Assembly (NCBI GenBank): GCA_021797825.1
Contig: JAJZZA010000021.1
Span: 1-47,437 of the forward strand
Length of the DNA stretch: 47,437 nucleotides
Direction of reading: 5' to 3'
From: Bacillota bacterium
GTDB taxonomy: Bacteria; Bacillota; Sulfobacillia; Sulfobacillales; Sulfobacillaceae
In this document: in pieces, positions 24,915 to 33,517 of the stretch
Layout: every line of letters starts with the position of its first letter
Numbering within the stretch: the first letter of the stretch is position 1
The notes under the pieces: model-generated
Database searches by the model: none
What the model saw: only the letters and a program-made list of their open reading frames with translations
Told to the model about the DNA's origin: nothing
Translations under genes and position numbers: made by a program

Positions 24915-26297
24915 TTATTCTCCGTTCCAGTTAACGGCAGGGAGATACGAAAAGGCGCCGAGACGCGCGGTAAGATCCTGGATAATCTCCCGAAGATGCT
25001 CCGGGGTGTCGGCCTCCGCCCGTGCCACCAGAGCGGGCTGGGTGTTGGAGGCGCGCACCAGGCCCCATCCGTGCGGGAAATTGGCGCGAACCCCATCAAT
25101 GTCGATGACGGACACGTCCGGTTGCGCTCGGTAAGCGCTTTGCAGGGCCGACACCACTTCCTGTTTCTTGTCGTCGGGACAGTCAATCCGGATCTCCGGG
25201 GTCGCGGGCATCACCGGAACGTCGGAGAGTAATTGCGACAACGTTTGGTCGGTGTGCGACAAAATCCGAAACAGGCGCCCGGCGGCATAAAACGCGTCGT
25301 CATAGCCGAAATACTCGTCCGCGAAGAACATATGGCCGGACATTTCCCCGGTAAACACGGCGTTCAACTCCCGCATGCGAGCCTTGATGAGGGAGTGTCC
25401 GGTTTTGAAAAATTCGGGACGGCCACCCAAGCGGGAGACCTCGTCGACCAAAGTCTTGGAGCACTTGACCTCGATGATGGCCGAAGTGCCGGGGTAGCGG
25501 GCCAGTATTTCGCGCCAGTACAACACCATCAGGCGGTCTCCCCAGACAATCGTCCCGTGTTCGTCCACCACCCCGATGCGATCGCCGTCCCCGTCGAAGG
25601 CGACCCCGAGGTCGGCTTGATGCTGTTTCACGGCCGCGATGAGGTCGGCGAGATTCTTGGCCACGACCGGATCGGGATGATGATTGGGGAAGGTCGCGTC
25701 GGACGTGCAATACAGGGGAATCGCTTCGACCCCAAAGGCTTGCATGACCTCCTGGGCAAAGAGGCTGGGGGTGCCGTTGCCGCAGTCTACCACCACTTTC
25801 AGCGGGTGGGGCCCCAAATGGATCTTTTCGCGCAGCATGGTGAGATACGCCGGGACCGGATTGGCTTGCTTGACCTGGCCCGATCCGGAATGAAAGCGCC
25901 CGGTTTCCATGATGGCCCGCACTTCTTGAATCTCGTCGCCGAAAATGGTGGATTTGCCGCGGGCCAGCTTAAAGCCGTTATATTCCGCCGGGTTATGGCT
26001 GGCGGTAATCATGACGCCGCCGTCAATGGCCAAATGAATCCGGGAGAAATAAAAGATGGGCGTGGTGACTTCTCCCACATCGGTGACATTGATGCCGGTA
26101 GCGGTTAAGCCGGCGATGATGGCCTGGCGGTACGCGGGTGAGGATTCCCGGCTGTCCCATCCCACCACCGCCTCGTGGACGTCATGATTTTGCAAATAGG
26201 TGCCGAAGGCACGGCCGAGGCGTTGCACTTCCGGTTCAAGCAGGTCGATGCCGACGAGACCCCGAATATCATACTCGCGAAAAATGCTGGGATTCAC
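24915..26297 (-). CDS. Phosphomannomutase/phosphoglucomutase
   Basis: 460 aa. Interconverts hexose 6- and 1-phosphates for GDP-mannose or UDP-glucose synthesis. Motifs: FREYDIRGLVG, the phosphoserine loop MITASHNPAEYNGFK (Ser about 100), Mg-binding AFDGDGDRIGV, sugar loop GEMSGHMFF, and phosphate-binding RASNTQPALV. GTG at 26297 is favoured: AAAGGA is 9 bases upstream, whereas an in-frame ATG at 26351 overlaps the -10 of the promoter. Likely supplies precursors for the window's glycosyltransferases. Confidence 0.9.
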   Translation of the reverse strand: MNPSIFREYDIRGLVGIDLLEPEVQRLGRAFGTYLQNHDVHEAVVGWDSRESSPAYRQAIIAGLTATGINVTDVGEVTTPIFYFSRIHLAIDGGVMITASHNPAEYNGFKLARGKSTIFGDEIQEVRAIMETGRFHSGSGQVKQANPVPAYLTMLREKIHLGPHPLKVVVDCGNGTPSLFAQEVMQAFGVEAIPLYCTSDATFPNHHPDPVVAKNLADLIAAVKQHQADLGVAFDGDGDRIGVVDEHGTIVWGDRLMVLYWREILARYPGTSAIIEVKCSKTLVDEVSRLGGRPEFFKTGHSLIKARMRELNAVFTGEMSGHMFFADEYFGYDDAFYAAGRLFRILSHTDQTLSQLLSDVPVMPATPEIRIDCPDDKKQEVVSALQSAYRAQPDVSVIDIDGVRANFPHGWGLVRASNTQPALVARAEADTPEHLREIIQDLTARLGAFSYLPAVNWNGE

Positions 26298-26346
26298 CGC
26301 ACCCCATCCTTTCTCAGGCGTATCGTTGTCGACGCGAGAGGAATGT

Positions 26347-26374
26347 TCCATATTGGGCGGGGAGCACCTGTCAA
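26347..26374 (-). promoter_or_regulatory. Promoter of the phosphohexomutase gene
   Basis: On the minus strand TTGACA (26369-26374), 16-base spacer, TATGGA (26347-26352). The -35 is perfect and the -10 is moderate. The expected start of transcription is 40-45 bases before the GTG start. Confidence 0.55.
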
Positions 26375-26620
26375 TCCATTGGTGATGCCCGTAATCGTCC
26401 CCACGTGTTCGCCTTGATTATAGTGGTTTCGCCGTCCGCACGGAAATGGGATCGGGGCTGGCGGGTGTGGTTCGCCTTGAAAAAAGCTCGGCAAAACCCT
26501 TGCTGGCGCTGCCACCGAGAAGCCGCGATGCTGCCGGTCTTCGGAGACTCACGTGTTGCCGGTCGCTCCCGCCTTGCACGGCCCGCCCTATCGACCGGGC
26601 ATTTCGGGTCCGCGGCGCGT

Positions 26621-26655
26621 CGGTGCCCCCCTTCGCGCGGGTCGGGGGGGCACCG
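26621..26655. other. Long GC hairpin, no T-run
   Basis: CGGTGCCCCCC (26621-26631) is complementary to GGGGGGCACCG (26645-26655), an 11-bp GC-rich stem with a 13-base loop, located after the stop of the minus-strand propeller's upstream neighbour region. Neither strand shows a T-run, so an ordinary terminator is unlikely. Confidence 0.45.
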
Positions 26656-26777
26656 GAGTCCGGGATGGGGGATGCTCACCGCCAGCAGGCTGACCCATCG
26701 CCCTGCCCAGGGCGCCAGGCTGGCTGTGGCCGCGGAGGGTGGCGCCTGGTGGACGCGACCGGCCTCACCCGGTTCTC

Positions 26778-27818
26778 TCAGCGAATGAGCAGCCAACGGT
26801 TGCTGGCGAATTGAGGAATTGTTTTCATAATGGAACCGTTGGCCAAATTCACCACGACGCTGGCGTGCAGATTTTCTACCGTAACCAACGCCAGGTTTCC
26901 TCCCGGCAGGATGGCCAACCCACTAAGTTGGTTGGCTCCTTGGGGGTTGGCGTTGACGGACACTTCCCCCAGATAGGTGTCTTGGGTTGCCGAGAATTTG
27001 AGAATGTGACCGGAGAATCCCGCTGCGTATACGGTGTTGTGATGCGGTCCGACGGCCACCTGCATAAAGCCCGCGGTGGCTCCGGGGATATTGCTGTAGC
27101 TGAATTGGGGATCGACTTCCGGCGTGCTTATGGGGACGATGGTGCCGGTTTGCGGGTTTAACGCCGTCATCACCCCGGTCTTAATGTCAGCGGCGAAGAT
27201 CTGGCCATGCGCCCAAACCATGTCGCCGATTTGGGGAACGGGATAGGTGCGCAGCACCTTGCCGGTGCTCACATTGACGGCGGTGATGACGGAATCCATA
27301 TTGCCGGCTACGTAAGCGATCTTCCCGTTAGGACTCGTGATCAGCGCGTTGCCGCCCACTGCCGAATCGTAAAACCGTTGTTGGTGGGTGTTAAGCCCGT
27401 AAGCCGCCAGGCCATTGCCGGCGAGAACGAGCAGGAGATGGCGGTTGGGCACCACGCGGCCGATGCGACCGCCGGGGAGGGAGGGGAAGGTCCCGGTGGT
27501 TTGCAGGGTGGAACCGTTGAGAATATAGGTGGTGCCAGCCGCGGTTGGGGCGTAGATACTGTGGGTGGCTGCGGAATAGCCTACATAGAAACTGTTTCCG
27601 GAAGCGGTGCCCGGTTGACCGTAGTTACCCACCCGGGTGGTGGAGGGATGAAGCGACCAGGCCGCCAATGTGCCAGGGCCGGCACCCGTAGGCGGGGCCG
27701 GGAATGCCCCAACCACCTCGGTGCCTGGGGCGACGCTGGCCGGATGCGCGACCGGCGCCATGATGGACAGCGTGGACAAGGCGAGCAGGGAAGCGGGCAG
27801 AGAACGTCCTAACAACAC
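26778..27818 (-). CDS. Secreted YVTN-like beta-propeller protein
   Basis: 346 aa. N-terminal signal peptide (LLGRSLPASLLALSTLSIM, then APVAHPASV with a likely Ala-x-Ala cleavage) and a mature part with repeated NHL/YVTN-type blades, for example NGKIAYVAGNMDSVITAVNV, STGKVLRTYPVP, HNTVYAAGFSGHILKF, GGNLALVTVENLHASVVV. Such propellers bind partners or ligands outside the cell; no catalytic motif is seen. GTG start with AAGGAGG seven bases upstream. Transcribed from the near-consensus promoter at 27920-27948. Confidence 0.75.
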   Translation of the reverse strand: MLLGRSLPASLLALSTLSIMAPVAHPASVAPGTEVVGAFPAPPTGAGPGTLAAWSLHPSTTRVGNYGQPGTASGNSFYVGYSAATHSIYAPTAAGTTYILNGSTLQTTGTFPSLPGGRIGRVVPNRHLLLVLAGNGLAAYGLNTHQQRFYDSAVGGNALITSPNGKIAYVAGNMDSVITAVNVSTGKVLRTYPVPQIGDMVWAHGQIFAADIKTGVMTALNPQTGTIVPISTPEVDPQFSYSNIPGATAGFMQVAVGPHHNTVYAAGFSGHILKFSATQDTYLGEVSVNANPQGANQLSGLAILPGGNLALVTVENLHASVVVNLANGSIMKTIPQFASNRWLLIR

Positions 27819-27907
27819 ATAAATTCCTCCTTGTCGTGAAGCGCGTAGTATCCCCATGGGGGCAATCGGCCGCCGCTCACGCCAATCCGCGCTGAGCCGC
27901 CACATAA

Positions 27908-27922
27908 ACTACAGACCGTAGT
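27908..27922 (-). promoter_or_regulatory. Dyad overlapping the start of transcription of the propeller gene
   Basis: ACTAC (27908-27912) and GTAGT (27918-27922) flank AGACC, a 5-5-5 dyad that overlaps the promoter -10 and the predicted +1. The outer TAC/GTA halves loosely resemble BlaI/CopY-type operators (TACA-N2-TGTA), but spacing differs. A repressor site is plausible, not shown. Confidence 0.4.
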
Positions 27923-27948
27923 ATATTGTGCGGCCTGGCGCTTGTCAA
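27920..27948 (-). promoter_or_regulatory. Near-consensus sigma-A promoter of the propeller gene
   Basis: Minus strand TTGACA (27943-27948), exactly 17 bases, TATACT (27920-27925). Best promoter in the window, about 100 bases upstream of the propeller start. Confidence 0.75.
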
Positions 27949-28363
27949 CACATCATCCCGCTCCGCGAACGGTTTTGTGCCCGAGGGAAGGAGGCCCGTT
28001 TAACCGGATATTCGACCCGGTCGGGAGAGGCGTCGACTTACGCCCTTTTCCCAGGGACGTCCCATTCGTCGGCCCCGTTGACCGTTAACGGCAGCGATAC
28101 GGGTAACGGCCCCCGGCCATTCCCACACCGGGATCACTCTGCACGTGGATCTTCAAGCACCATCGCGGGGGTGCCACCGTCATCCGCCGGGACCGCGTTT
28201 TTTGGCATGCGGTCCGCTCCGCCGCGCGCTTTGGCACCTTGCGCTCCCATCCGCATACTTTTTCGTATAATGTGTTTCTAGATGGTGGGAGTGGTATGGC
28301 ATTTGCGTCGCAGGGGCTTGACCAGTCTTTGGCCGAGCGCCGCAAGGGAGGGCCAGACGGCTC

Positions 28364-28828
28364 ATGGAGGTGCGCGCATATCGGCCCCAACTGGATTACC
28401 GAGCCATTTTGGGGGCCCAATGCGATTTATATCAAATCAATTTTCCGCGATTTCTCTGCTCGCCGGCATTCTTGGCGGACCAGGCCCAGCGCTTGCGGAT
28501 TGCCGCCCGGCGTCCGTTTGAAAACGGCATTTTCGTCTTAGCCGATGAGGCTGCGCTGGCGGGGTTCATTTGGGTGTCGGTGCGATCGGACTTGCAGGGA
28601 CCGTATGGATCGGTGGATCAAGTCTATCTTTGGCCGTTATACCGGCACCGCGGGCTGGGCGTCCTGTTGATGGACGCGGCCCATGCGTATATCCGGCAAC
28701 AGGGTCTTGAATTGGCGAGACTCTACGTAACCCGTGACAACGACGACGCGGTGCGGCTCTATGAGCGCCAAGGCTATCGCGTGACGCGCTACGAAATGGA
28801 ACGCGCGGAAAGCCGACCCGAATCATGA
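28364..28828 (+). CDS. GNAT-family N-acetyltransferase
   Basis: 154 aa. Core motif YLWPLYRHRGLGVLLMDAA contains the acetyl-CoA pyrophosphate loop (RHRGLG), followed by ARLYVTRDNDDAVRLYERQGYR, the typical RimI-like end (NxxAxxLYxxxGF). ATG at 28364 has GGGAGG about 12 bases upstream. Acetyl acceptor unknown. Convergent with the HtrA gene across a hairpin terminator. Confidence 0.83.
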   Translation: MEVRAYRPQLDYRAILGAQCDLYQINFPRFLCSPAFLADQAQRLRIAARRPFENGIFVLADEAALAGFIWVSVRSDLQGPYGSVDQVYLWPLYRHRGLGVLLMDAAHAYIRQQGLELARLYVTRDNDDAVRLYERQGYRVTRYEMERAESRPES

Positions 28829-28829
28829 C

Positions 28830-28858
28830 AACAGGTCCGGCGCGAATCCGGACCTGTT
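28830..28858. terminator. Hairpin terminator between convergent GNAT and htrA genes
   Basis: AACAGGTCCGG (28830-28840) and CCGGACCTGTT (28848-28858) make an 11-bp perfect stem with a 7-base loop. ATCTCTT follows on the + strand. It sits two bases past the GNAT stop and 12 bases from the htrA stop, so it may serve both genes. Confidence 0.7.
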
Positions 28859-28869
28859 ATCTCTTGGGT

Positions 28870-30069
28870 TTAGCCCGCCGATGGCATCGAAACCGGGCCG
28901 TTGGGCTCTTGGGCCAGGGTGATGGTTTTTTGGATGGTGCGCCCTTGGTCATTAATGGTCAGCGTGACCGTACCGCCGACTTTCTGCGACTGAATGATTT
29001 GTTCTAGCGCCGTGTCGGTAGTTACGGTTTTCCCGTTGACGGCGGTGATCACCTCGCCGGCAGCCAGACCCGCGGCTTTAGCCGGACTGTTGGGGACCAC
29101 ATAAGCGATGACAACGCCGTTTGCAGTGGGCAGACTATAGGCTTGTGCCAGCCGACGGCTGTCAGTGGTGATGAATACCCCGATCCAGGGTCGTGATACT
29201 TTCCCGTACTTCATCAATTGGGGGAGGATCTGGTCAACCGTGGAGGTCGGGATGGCAAATCCAATACCCTGGCCCTGCGTGGAGACGGCCGTGTTGATGC
29301 CCACGACCTGGCCAGCCAAATTGAGCAGCGGCCCTCCACTGTTGCCGGGGTTGATGGCGGCCGAGGTTTGCAGCAAATTGGTGTAGTTGCGCTGACCAAT
29401 GGTCAGTGGCCGCCCTTTGGCGCTGATGACCCCAACCGTAACCGTGTCGCTGAGATTGTAGGGATTGCCGATGGCAATCACCCATCCCCCGACCTGCGCG
29501 TTATTGGAATTGCCGAGCGTTAACGTGGGCATTGGCTTGGGCGCGTTGATTTTGATAATCGCCAAATCAGTGGCGTAATCGGTGCCGACCCGGGTGGCGG
29601 TAAAGGGTTTGGAATAGCCCTTGACGTAGACTTGAATTTTGTCGGCGCCGTGAATGACATGATCGTTGGTCAGGATATCCCCTTGGCTGTTGAAGAAAAA
29701 CCCGGTTCCGAGGTCGGTTTGGATTTGAGACTGCTGAGGGATGATGTTCTGGCCAAACAACGATCCGAAAAACGGATTGAAGTACGGCGACGAACTGATC
29801 GATGTCTGCGGCACGGTAGCCACAATTTTCACGATGGCGGGACTGACCCGTTTAACCACGTTGGAAATCGTCTCCGGGCCTAATGGCAACGTGGTGGAGG
29901 TCGACGCCACCGTGGCGTACTGGGAGGTGCTGGGCGTTCGGGAGCTGTTGGCTTGAGTGGTGGCGGCGGGCCGCAATTGGGTAAACGTATAAACGCCACC
30001 GCTGACGGCACCGGCTCCTACAGCAAATCCTACCACCGCCGCGGTGATGGTTTTAGGTAGCGCACGCAT
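28870..30069 (-). CDS. htrA: HtrA/DegP-like serine protease with PDZ domain
   Basis: 399 aa envelope protease. One N-terminal membrane anchor (TITAAVVGFAVGAGAVSGG), a Ser/Thr-rich linker, the trypsin-like domain with catalytic His (NDHVIHG, about H137), Asp (ATDLAIIKI, about D168) and Ser (NPGNSGGPLL, about S244), then one PDZ domain (from about residue 290, GVVIAYVVPNSPAKAAGL). ATG at 30069 is set by GAGGAGGAATT upstream. Family members degrade or refold damaged envelope proteins under stress. Confidence 0.93.
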   Translation of the reverse strand: MRALPKTITAAVVGFAVGAGAVSGGVYTFTQLRPAATTQANSSRTPSTSQYATVASTSTTLPLGPETISNVVKRVSPAIVKIVATVPQTSISSSPYFNPFFGSLFGQNIIPQQSQIQTDLGTGFFFNSQGDILTNDHVIHGADKIQVYVKGYSKPFTATRVGTDYATDLAIIKINAPKPMPTLTLGNSNNAQVGGWVIAIGNPYNLSDTVTVGVISAKGRPLTIGQRNYTNLLQTSAAINPGNSGGPLLNLAGQVVGINTAVSTQGQGIGFAIPTSTVDQILPQLMKYGKVSRPWIGVFITTDSRRLAQAYSLPTANGVVIAYVVPNSPAKAAGLAAGEVITAVNGKTVTTDTALEQIIQSQKVGGTVTLTINDQGRTIQKTITLAQEPNGPVSMPSAG

Positions 30070-30286
30070 TGGAATTCCTCCTCTAGCCGAACGTGTCGGC
30101 GACCGGCCATAATGTCTGTTCGCGGTTAGTGTATCCCGGAATTGTTTCAAAATCGTTACGAGCAGAAAAGGATTTGCTGAAGAAGCCGGGCCAATCGGGC
30201 CCCCCGCAGTTTGCGGGCGAGGTGAGCGCACCCGGGGTGGGGCAGCCGCCGCCGCAGGATGGCCAGGTCGCAGGTCGCGCTCGTGC

Positions 30287-30315
30287 TTGCAGCCTGTGCA
30301 AAGATGTGGTAGGAT
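30287..30315 (+). promoter_or_regulatory. Candidate promoter of the glpX-rho operon
   Basis: TTGCAG (30287-30292), 17-base spacer, TAGGAT (30310-30315). If used, the leader would be about 210 bases and would include the palindrome at 30359-30370. Moderate match only. Confidence 0.4.
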
Positions 30316-30358
30316 GCGAATGACTATTGGTTGCCCAGTTGTTGCGGGTTCCGTCCTT

Positions 30359-30370
30359 GTTACCGGTAAC
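30359..30370. promoter_or_regulatory. 12-bp perfect palindrome in the glpX leader
   Basis: GTTACCGGTAAC reads identically on both strands, placed 159 bases before the glpX start and downstream of the candidate promoter. Fits a dimeric regulator site such as a LacI-type operator. No regulator gene is close by. Confidence 0.4.
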
Positions 30371-30528
30371 GATCCAAACGGCTCCCTTGAGGTCATGAAG
30401 ATATGTACGGCCATTCGGCTAGGGTCCTGGTAGGCGGGATATCTTAGTCGTTGTGCGCGTCCTGCAGGTAGCCTTCTTTCCCATTTCTTTCCCCATATTT
30501 TACCATATTAACCCTGTTGGAGGATATT

Positions 30529-31524
30529 ATGGAGCGCGAACTGGCGCTGGAATTTGTGCGAGTTACCGAAGCCGCAGCGATTGCGGCTGGGCGTCTTATG
30601 GGGCGCGGCGACAAAACCGGCGCAGACCAAGTGGCAGTGGATGCCATGCGAAATATGTTGGACAGCGTCAATATCCGCGGCACGGTGGTTATTGGCGAGG
30701 GCGAGATGGATGAAGCCCCTATGCTTTATATCGGGGAAGCGATTGGCACGGGCGACGGCGTGCCGGTGGACATAGCGGTCGATCCGCTGGAGGGAACCAA
30801 TTTAGTCTCGAAGGGAATGCCCGGGGCGATCGCGGTGATGGCGGTGGCACCCGCCGGACATTTGTTGCATGCTCCCGATATGTACATGGAAAAGATCATT
30901 ACGGGCCCAGCCGGCCGCGGCGTTATTGATCTGGACTCGCCAATCGAGGACAATCTGGATCGGTTGGCCAAATCTTCGGGGAAGTCCATCAGCGATCTGA
31001 CCGCCGTGGTGTTGGATCGCGAACGTCACTATGACGTGATTCGTCGGATGCGGCAAAAAGGCGCCCGTATTAAGCTGATTACCGATGGTGATGTCTCCCC
31101 GGCGATTGCGACGGGTTTTCCGGAATCGGGAGTCGACCTGTTGATTGGGATCGGAGGAGCCCCGGAAGGCGTCATTGCCGCCGCTGCGATAAAATGCTTG
31201 GGCGGCGAGATGCAAGCCCGTTTGATGCCGGATGATGATGAACAGCGCGCGCGTATGCAGGCCATGGGTCTGGTGGAAGGGGCGCTGTTGGGTCTGGACG
31301 ATTTGGTCAAGGGCCAGGATGTGCTGTACGTTGCCACCGCGATTACGGATGGCGACATCATGCACGGTGTGCGATACGGTCCGGTATACTGCACCACACA
31401 TTCCATTGTGATGCGTTCGCGGACGGGGACGATTCGGTTTGTCAAGGCAATGCACCGTCTTGATCTTAAGGAAGGTGCGCACGGCAACGTGCGCGATGAG
31501 GAGGAACAGGCAATTCATGGCTGA
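30529..31524 (+). CDS. glpX: Fructose-1,6-bisphosphatase class II
   Basis: 331 aa. Gluconeogenic enzyme hydrolysing fructose-1,6-bisphosphate; GlpX class. Signatures: GRGDKTGADQVAVDAMR, VVIGEGEMDEAPMLYIGE, the metal/phosphate motif VDPLEGTNL, ITDGDVSPAIA, GIGGAPEGVIAAAA, ATAITDGDIMHGV. TGGAGGA precedes the ATG by about 5 bases. Last bases overlap the rho start. Together with rho this is a common Bacillota gene pair. Confidence 0.95.
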   Translation: MERELALEFVRVTEAAAIAAGRLMGRGDKTGADQVAVDAMRNMLDSVNIRGTVVIGEGEMDEAPMLYIGEAIGTGDGVPVDIAVDPLEGTNLVSKGMPGAIAVMAVAPAGHLLHAPDMYMEKIITGPAGRGVIDLDSPIEDNLDRLAKSSGKSISDLTAVVLDRERHYDVIRRMRQKGARIKLITDGDVSPAIATGFPESGVDLLIGIGGAPEGVIAAAAIKCLGGEMQARLMPDDDEQRARMQAMGLVEGALLGLDDLVKGQDVLYVATAITDGDIMHGVRYGPVYCTTHSIVMRSRTGTIRFVKAMHRLDLKEGAHGNVRDEEEQAIHG

Positions 31525-33517
31525 TGAAGAGATTCGGGAAGGGGTTCTTGTGGAAGAGGCCCCAAAACCCCGAACGCGCCGCAAGAAAGTGGCGGAAGCC
31601 ACCCCGGAGGGGTTGGAATCCCCGCAACCGACGGCTGTGCGTCGCCCCCGCAAGTCGAAAGCGTCTGCAGAAATGTCAACGGATTCGCCGGTCGCCGAGG
31701 CTCCCAAGCGGAAGCCGCGCACCAAGCCCCCGGTCCCGGAGGAACCTTCCGGGGAACTTCCCGGCGTCGGCCCGCTGCCGGCTGAACCGCCAAAAACGAC
31801 TCGCAAGCCGCGGGCGAAGAAGCCGCTTCCGGTGGAGCCCCCCGCCGTGGCGAGTGAAGAGCAGTTGCCCCCGCCCTCACCGCCTCCGGCGGTCCCAGTC
31901 CCAGCTGCTCCCGCTGAACCAACGCCGGCGGCGCGGCCAGCAGCCGACTCCCCGCCCGTGGTCGGCGAACACCGGCCGGTGGCCGGCGAACAAAAGCCCG
32001 CACCCGATATTGAATCCCCCGGGGCAAAGACCCCGGAACCGGAGGAAGAACGGTCCCCGGAGACCTCCGTGGTGCCCGCCGTGCCGGATGTCCCCCGTGA
32101 ACAACGTTGGAAAGATCGCGCGGAACGACCGGAACGCAGCGGAACCATGGAATCTCGGGGCCCCGTCCGGACCGAGCGGAGGTTCGGGACCGACCCCCGC
32201 GATCCCCGTACCGCCCAGGCGGCGCGCCGGGACATTCCCCGACAACGGGAGCAGCCGCTCACCATGGCCCAACTTGATGCCATGACGCTGTTGGATCTCT
32301 ATAAGCTGGCACGGTCCCTCAATATTGAAAATTTCCGCCAGTACCGCAAGGCGGAACTTATTTGGGAAATTCTTCGCGCCCGCACCCATAAAGATGGGTT
32401 TATTTTCGTGCAAGGACTGCTGGATATTGTCGGTGACTACGGCTTTCTGCGGCCCACCGACTATCAGCGGAGCCGTGAAGACGTCTACGTCTCCGCCTCG
32501 CAAATCCGCCGATTTGATCTGCGGGCGGGCGATCAAGTTTTTGGACAAGCCCGCCCCCCCAAAGATGGCGAACGGTATTTTGCGTTGCTGCGGGTGGAAG
32601 CCGTCAATGGGCTGTCTTCCGAAAAATCCTCGGAGCGACCCGACTTCGACGGGTTGACGCCAATCTTTCCCAATGCCCGGTTTCTGTTGGAAACCAGCCG
32701 CGAGGATCTGGCCAGCCGGTTGGTGGATATCGTGGCCCCTATCGGGAAAGGGCAACGCGGTCTCATTGTCGCGCCGCCTAAAGCCGGAAAGACCGTGTTG
32801 CTGAAGAAAATTGCCAACGCGATCGCGCGAAACTCGCCGGACAGTCACCTGATGGTGCTGTTGATTGACGAGCGGCCGGAAGAAGTGACCGATATGGAAC
32901 GCTCAGTGCGGGGAGAGGTGGCCAGCTCCACCTTCGACGAACCTCCTGAGGATCATATCCGGGTGGCGGAAATGGTGTTGGAACGGGCCAAACGGCTAGT
33001 CGAAATGGGTCGCGACGTGGTCATCCTGATGGATTCCATTACCCGTTTGGCGCGAGCCTATAACTTGACGATCCCCGCCTCCGGCCGCACGCTGTCGGGA
33101 GGGATGGACCCGGCCGCGCTCCATAAGCCCAAGAGATTTTTCGGGGCGGCGCGTAAGGTTGAAAACGGGGGCAGCCTGACCATTCTGGCGACCGCGCTGG
33201 TCGATACCGGGTCGCGGATGGACGACGTGATTTACGAGGAGTTTAAAGGAACCGGCAACATGGAACTCCACTTGGATCGCAAGTTGGCGGAGCGCAGAAC
33301 CTTTCCCGCCGTCGACATCAAACGGTCGGGTACCCGGCGCGAAGATTTGTTGCTGACCTCGGAAGAGCTCGATGTGATTTGGCAAGTGCGCAAGGCGATT
33401 CATAACCTGGGCAATCAGGAAGCCACCGAGTTGTTGTTGCAAAACCTCAAACGAACGCGGTCCAACGCAGAGTTCTTCAAACTCTTTATGGCCAGCCAGG
33501 GGGGATCCAATGGATGA
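31517..33517 (+). CDS. rho: Transcription termination factor Rho with a long charged N-terminal extension
   Basis: 666 aa; ordinary Rho is about 420. Residues 1 to ~250 are a Pro/Glu/Lys/Arg/Ala-rich stretch likely disordered. Then comes the Rho_N part (about 250-290, [17 protein letters not shown]), the cold-shock RNA-binding domain ([19 protein letters not shown] to GQARPP), Walker A APPKAGKT at ~419, [16 protein letters not shown], Walker [15 protein letters not shown], and the R/Q-loop segment [23 protein letters not shown] at 31517 overlaps glpX; GAGGAGGAA precedes it. Confidence 0.95.
   Translation: MADEEIREGVLVEEAPKPRTRRKKVAEATPEGLESPQPTAVRRPRKSKASAEMSTDSPVAEAPKRKPRTKPPVPEEPSGELPGVGPLPAEPPKTTRKPRAKKPLPVEPPAVASEEQLPPPSPPPAVPVPAAPAEPTPAARPAADSPPVVGEHRPVAGEQKPAPDIESPGAKTPEPEEERSPETSVVPAVPDVPREQRWKDRAERPERSGTMESRGPVRTERRFGTDPRDPRTAQAARRDIPRQREQPLTMAQLDAMTLLDLYKLARSLNIENFRQYRKAELIWEILRARTHKDGFIFVQGLLDIVGDYGFLRPTDYQRSREDVYVSASQIRRFDLRAGDQVFGQARPPKDGERYFALLRVEAVNGLSSEKSSERPDFDGLTPIFPNARFLLETSREDLASRLVDIVAPIGKGQRGLIVAPPKAGKTVLLKKIANAIARNSPDSHLMVLLIDERPEEVTDMERSVRGEVASSTFDEPPEDHIRVAEMVLERAKRLVEMGRDVVILMDSITRLARAYNLTIPASGRTLSGGMDPAALHKPKRFFGAARKVENGGSLTILATALVDTGSRMDDVIYEEFKGTGNMELHLDRKLAERRTFPAVDIKRSGTRREDLLLTSEELDVIWQVRKAIHNLGNQEATELLLQNLKRTRSNAEFFKLFMASQGGSNG

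Larger units (their letters stand above)
26298..26777. other. Intergenic region between YVTN-like gene and phosphohexomutase
   Basis: About 480 bases. Near 26347-26374 lies the phosphohexomutase promoter. The remainder is GC-rich; a strong hairpin at 26621-26655 is listed separately. No gene is supported. Confidence 0.5.
27819..28363. other. Divergent intergenic region between propeller and GNAT genes
   Basis: Holds the minus-strand promoter and dyad for the propeller gene, and on the + strand a TATAAT (28266-28271) about 93 bases before the GNAT start, without a good -35. No supported gene between, although short frames exist. Confidence 0.5.
30070..30528. other. Divergent region between htrA and glpX
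   Basis: No gene supported. It carries the htrA ribosome binding site on one side, a candidate + strand promoter (30287-30315), a 12-bp palindrome (30359-30370) and the pyrimidine-rich glpX leader. A weak plus-strand ORF crossing 30454-30713 is only a shadow. Confidence 0.5.

Noticed and set aside
26352-26777. Plus-strand frame (26446-26814) as a gene
   Set aside because: Antisense to the end of the propeller gene and GC-biased composition with no ribosome site.
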